From Bacillota bacterium (GTDB taxonomy: Bacteria; Bacillota; Clostridia; Tissierellales; MES13): a stretch of DNA of 64,000 bases. Positions within the stretch are counted from its first letter, which is position 1. Each line of letters begins with the position of its first letter. The stretch is from the NCBI GenBank assembly GCA_009711785.1, contig VENA01000030.1, forward strand, positions 1 to 64,000, in the 5' to 3' direction. Positions 62,434-64,000 of this stretch are shown one piece after another. The translations under genes and the position numbers were made by a program. The notes under the pieces were generated by a model, which ran no database searches, was not told where the DNA came from, and was given only the letters and a program-made list of their open reading frames with translations.

Positions 62434-63207
62434 ATGAAAATTTTAATAACTAACGACGATGGCATTAATGCTTTAGGGATAAAAAGATTAGCAGAGGAAT
62501 TAATAAAAATTGCTGAAATAACAATTATAGCACCTGATAGAGAAAGAAGTGCCTCTGGTCATTCGATAACTATGCATAATCCATTAAGAATTGAAAAATC
62601 AGAATTATATGGTGAAAATATTGATGCGTGGCAAATAAATGGTACACCTAGTGATTGTATAAAAATAGGAATAGAATCTATTCTGAAAGAAAAACCTGAC
62701 TTAGTGGTTTCAGGAATTAACAATGGGCCTAATTTGGGAACTGATGTTTTATATTCTGGAACTGTATCAGCAGCAATAGAAGGAGCAATCCACGAAGTAC
62801 CTTCGGTAGCAATTTCCATATCAGGAATTAATAGAAAAATTAACTATGAAGGTGCTGCTTTATATTCTTGCAAATTAGTTAAGGATATTTTAGATAATTA
62901 TTCTGAAAATAATATGGTATTTAATATTAATGTTCCATCATTATTACCAGAGGAAATAAAAGGGATTAGGCCGACAGAACTTAGTAATAGACGTTATAAT
63001 AACACATATGAAAAAAGAAGGGATCCAATGGGCAGATATTATTATTGGTTATCTGGTGAATTAAAGCAATTAGAAAACAATAATAATAGCGATATAAAGG
63101 CTATAGAAGATAGCATGATTTCAATAACTCCTCTTCATTTTGATTTAACTGACTATAATTTATTAACTAAAATGAAAAAATGGAAATTTAAAAACACAAA
63201 TTCGTAA
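62434..63207 (+). CDS. surE: 5'/3'-nucleotidase SurE
   Basis: Metal-dependent nucleoside monophosphatase. ILITNDDGINALGIKRLA (metal-binding Asp pair) is at the N-terminus, with APDRERSASGHSIT near residue 34 and VVSGINNGPNLGTDVLYSGT near 90. The length of 257 aa is typical. AAGGAGG precedes ATG. It is divergent from the minus-strand gene. Confidence 0.95.
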   Translation: MKILITNDDGINALGIKRLAEELIKIAEITIIAPDRERSASGHSITMHNPLRIEKSELYGENIDAWQINGTPSDCIKIGIESILKEKPDLVVSGINNGPNLGTDVLYSGTVSAAIEGAIHEVPSVAISISGINRKINYEGAALYSCKLVKDILDNYSENNMVFNINVPSLLPEEIKGIRPTELSNRRYNNTYEKRRDPMGRYYYWLSGELKQLENNNNSDIKAIEDSMISITPLHFDLTDYNLLTKMKKWKFKNTNS

Positions 63208-63282
63208 CGAAATATGAAATGTTGCATAAAATGAAATCAAACTTGCAAAAATAAAAAAATATTTAAGAATTTGAAATATAAA

Positions 63283-63311
63283 TTGCAATACTAGTACGCT
63301 TTTGGTATGAT
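63283..63311 (+). promoter_or_regulatory. Sigma-A-type promoter for the kor operon
   Basis: TTGCAA (63283-63288), 17-nt spacer, TATGAT (63306-63311), 40 nt before the ferredoxin gene. The spacer holds the palindrome TACTAGTA, a possible operator core. Confidence 0.75.
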
Positions 63312-63350
63312 TTAGTTAAAGAATTATAAGAAAATAAGGGGGGCTATTTT

Positions 63351-63566
63351 ATGGCCACAGTTATGGAAAAGGAACTTATAATTAATAAAGAATGGTGTAA
63401 AGGTTGTGGAATTTGTGTAAACTTTTGCCCAAAGGATGTACTAGAACTAAAAAATGGGATTATTAATGTCAAGGATGAATCCGCATGTATAAAATGTGGA
63501 CTTTGTGAATTAAGATGTCCTGACTATGCAATATACTTAGGGGGATTAGAAGATGAAGAAGAATAA
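63351..63566 (+). CDS. korD: 2-oxoacid:ferredoxin oxidoreductase delta subunit (2x4Fe-4S ferredoxin)
   Basis: A 71-aa ferredoxin with two clusters, CKGCGICVNFCP and CIKCGLCELRCP, near residues 16-58. It carries electrons for the oxidoreductase whose alpha subunit follows and overlaps it by 14 nt. AGGGGGG precedes ATG. It opens the kor (2-oxoglutarate-type) operon. Confidence 0.92.
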   Translation: MATVMEKELIINKEWCKGCGICVNFCPKDVLELKNGIINVKDESACIKCGLCELRCPDYAIYLGGLEDEEE

Positions 63567-64000
63567 TATTAAATTAATGCAAGGAAATGAAGCATGTGTT
63601 GAAGGTGCTTTAGCTGCAGGGATGAATTTTTTTGCAGGTTATCCTATAACTCCCTCTACTGAAATTGCTGAGATATCTTCACAAAGGCTACCAAGATTTG
63701 GTGGTAAATTTATTCAAATGGAAGATGAAATTGCAAGTATGGCAGCAACAATTGGTGGAGCTTTAACAGGAGCTAAAGCAATGACTGCTACAAGTGGACC
63801 AGGATTTTCACTTAAACAAGAAAATATAGGATATGCTTCAATGGCAGAGATACCGTGTGTTATAGTTAATGTTCAAAGGGGAGGTCCAAGTACAGGGTTA
63901 CCAACTTCTCCTGCTCAGGGAGATGTAATGCAGGCTAAATGGGGGACTCATGGAGATCATCCCATAATTGCATTAACACCATCCTCTGTAAAAGAAACGT
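63553..64000 (+). CDS. korA: 2-oxoacid:ferredoxin oxidoreductase alpha subunit, 3' end cut by window
   Basis: The first 149 codons are visible from ATG 63553, with GGGGGATT upstream, overlapping korD. The N-terminus LMQGNEACVEGALAAGMNFF, then GYPITPSTEIAEISSQRLP, MEDEIASMAATIGGALTGAK and TSGPGFSLKQENIGYA are typical of KorA/VorB alpha subunits. Pyruvate-type enzymes have a different order, so a 2-oxoglutarate or branched-chain 2-oxoacid substrate is likely. Confidence 0.93.
   Translation, partial: MKKNNIKLMQGNEACVEGALAAGMNFFAGYPITPSTEIAEISSQRLPRFGGKFIQMEDEIASMAATIGGALTGAKAMTATSGPGFSLKQENIGYASMAEIPCVIVNVQRGGPSTGLPTSPAQGDVMQAKWGTHGDHPIIALTPSSVKET

Noticed and set aside
1-64000. CRISPR arrays, prophage, insertion sequences, tRNA genes
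   Set aside because: No regularly spaced repeats, phage genes, transposase frames or cloverleaf-like sequences were found on reading.

Overview
The window is AT-rich chromosomal DNA from an anaerobic, endospore-forming, low-GC Gram-positive bacterium of the class Clostridia, most likely of the Tissierellales type (the order is inferred). The evidence is a full spoIIIAA-AH operon plus spoIVB, spo0A, spoIIM and ytfJ. Strong AAGGAGG/GAGGTGA ribosome binding sites, frequent TTG starts and a 2-oxoacid:ferredoxin oxidoreductase locus at the right end agree with this. Nearly all genes lie on the + strand. No tRNA, rRNA, CRISPR array, prophage or insertion sequence was seen; the only mobile element is one group II intron.

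Region 1 (1-12068) is a type IV pilus operon that enters the window inside pilC. It continues with a major pilin, prepilin peptidase, PilM, PilN and a PilO-like protein fused to a beta-sandwich and LysM domain. Seven further pilin-like genes follow, in two blocks. Between the blocks sit two secreted proteins: one with three S-layer homology segments and one with Ig-like repeats. A terminator-like hairpin separates the second block from the first.

Region 2 (12122-36468) follows the order seen in Bacillus subtilis from aroQ to spo0A: aroK, aroQ, Xaa-Pro peptidase, efp, spoIIIAA-AH, an Asp23/AmaP/DUF2273 envelope-stress cluster, nusB, a TsaD paralog, folD, xseA, xseB, ispA, dxs, tlyA, argR, recN, spoIVB and spo0A. 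accB and accC are absent from their usual place. Between ispA and dxs lies an approximately 600-nt GC-richer non-coding segment followed by a 209-aa membrane protein. These are the OLE RNA (ornate, large, extremophilic) and its partner OapA, the most notable non-coding system in the window. spo0A has a strong sigma-H-type promoter whose -10 element overlaps a Spo0A box.

Region 3 (36479-45110) begins with a group II intron inserted just past the spo0A terminator. It continues with steA and steB (cell-division/envelope genes), two polyprenyl-phosphate-type glycosyltransferases, a DUF3866 gene that apparently starts at CTG, a NUDIX ADP-ribose pyrophosphatase and spoIIM.

Region 4 (45199-64000) holds xerD, a nucleoside salvage operon (deoB, two divergent pnp paralogs, pdp) and two D,D-carboxypeptidases. 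It also holds an M50 protease, scpA/scpB, DUF2953, ytfJ and an uncharacterised two-gene flavin/iron-sulfur module. After these come an rRNA pseudouridine synthase, a GNAT-like protein, mnmM, a carboxyltransferase lacking a biotin domain, one minus-strand RNase H-like/zinc protein, surE and the start of a kor operon. Many transcription units end in hairpins that overlap the stop codon.
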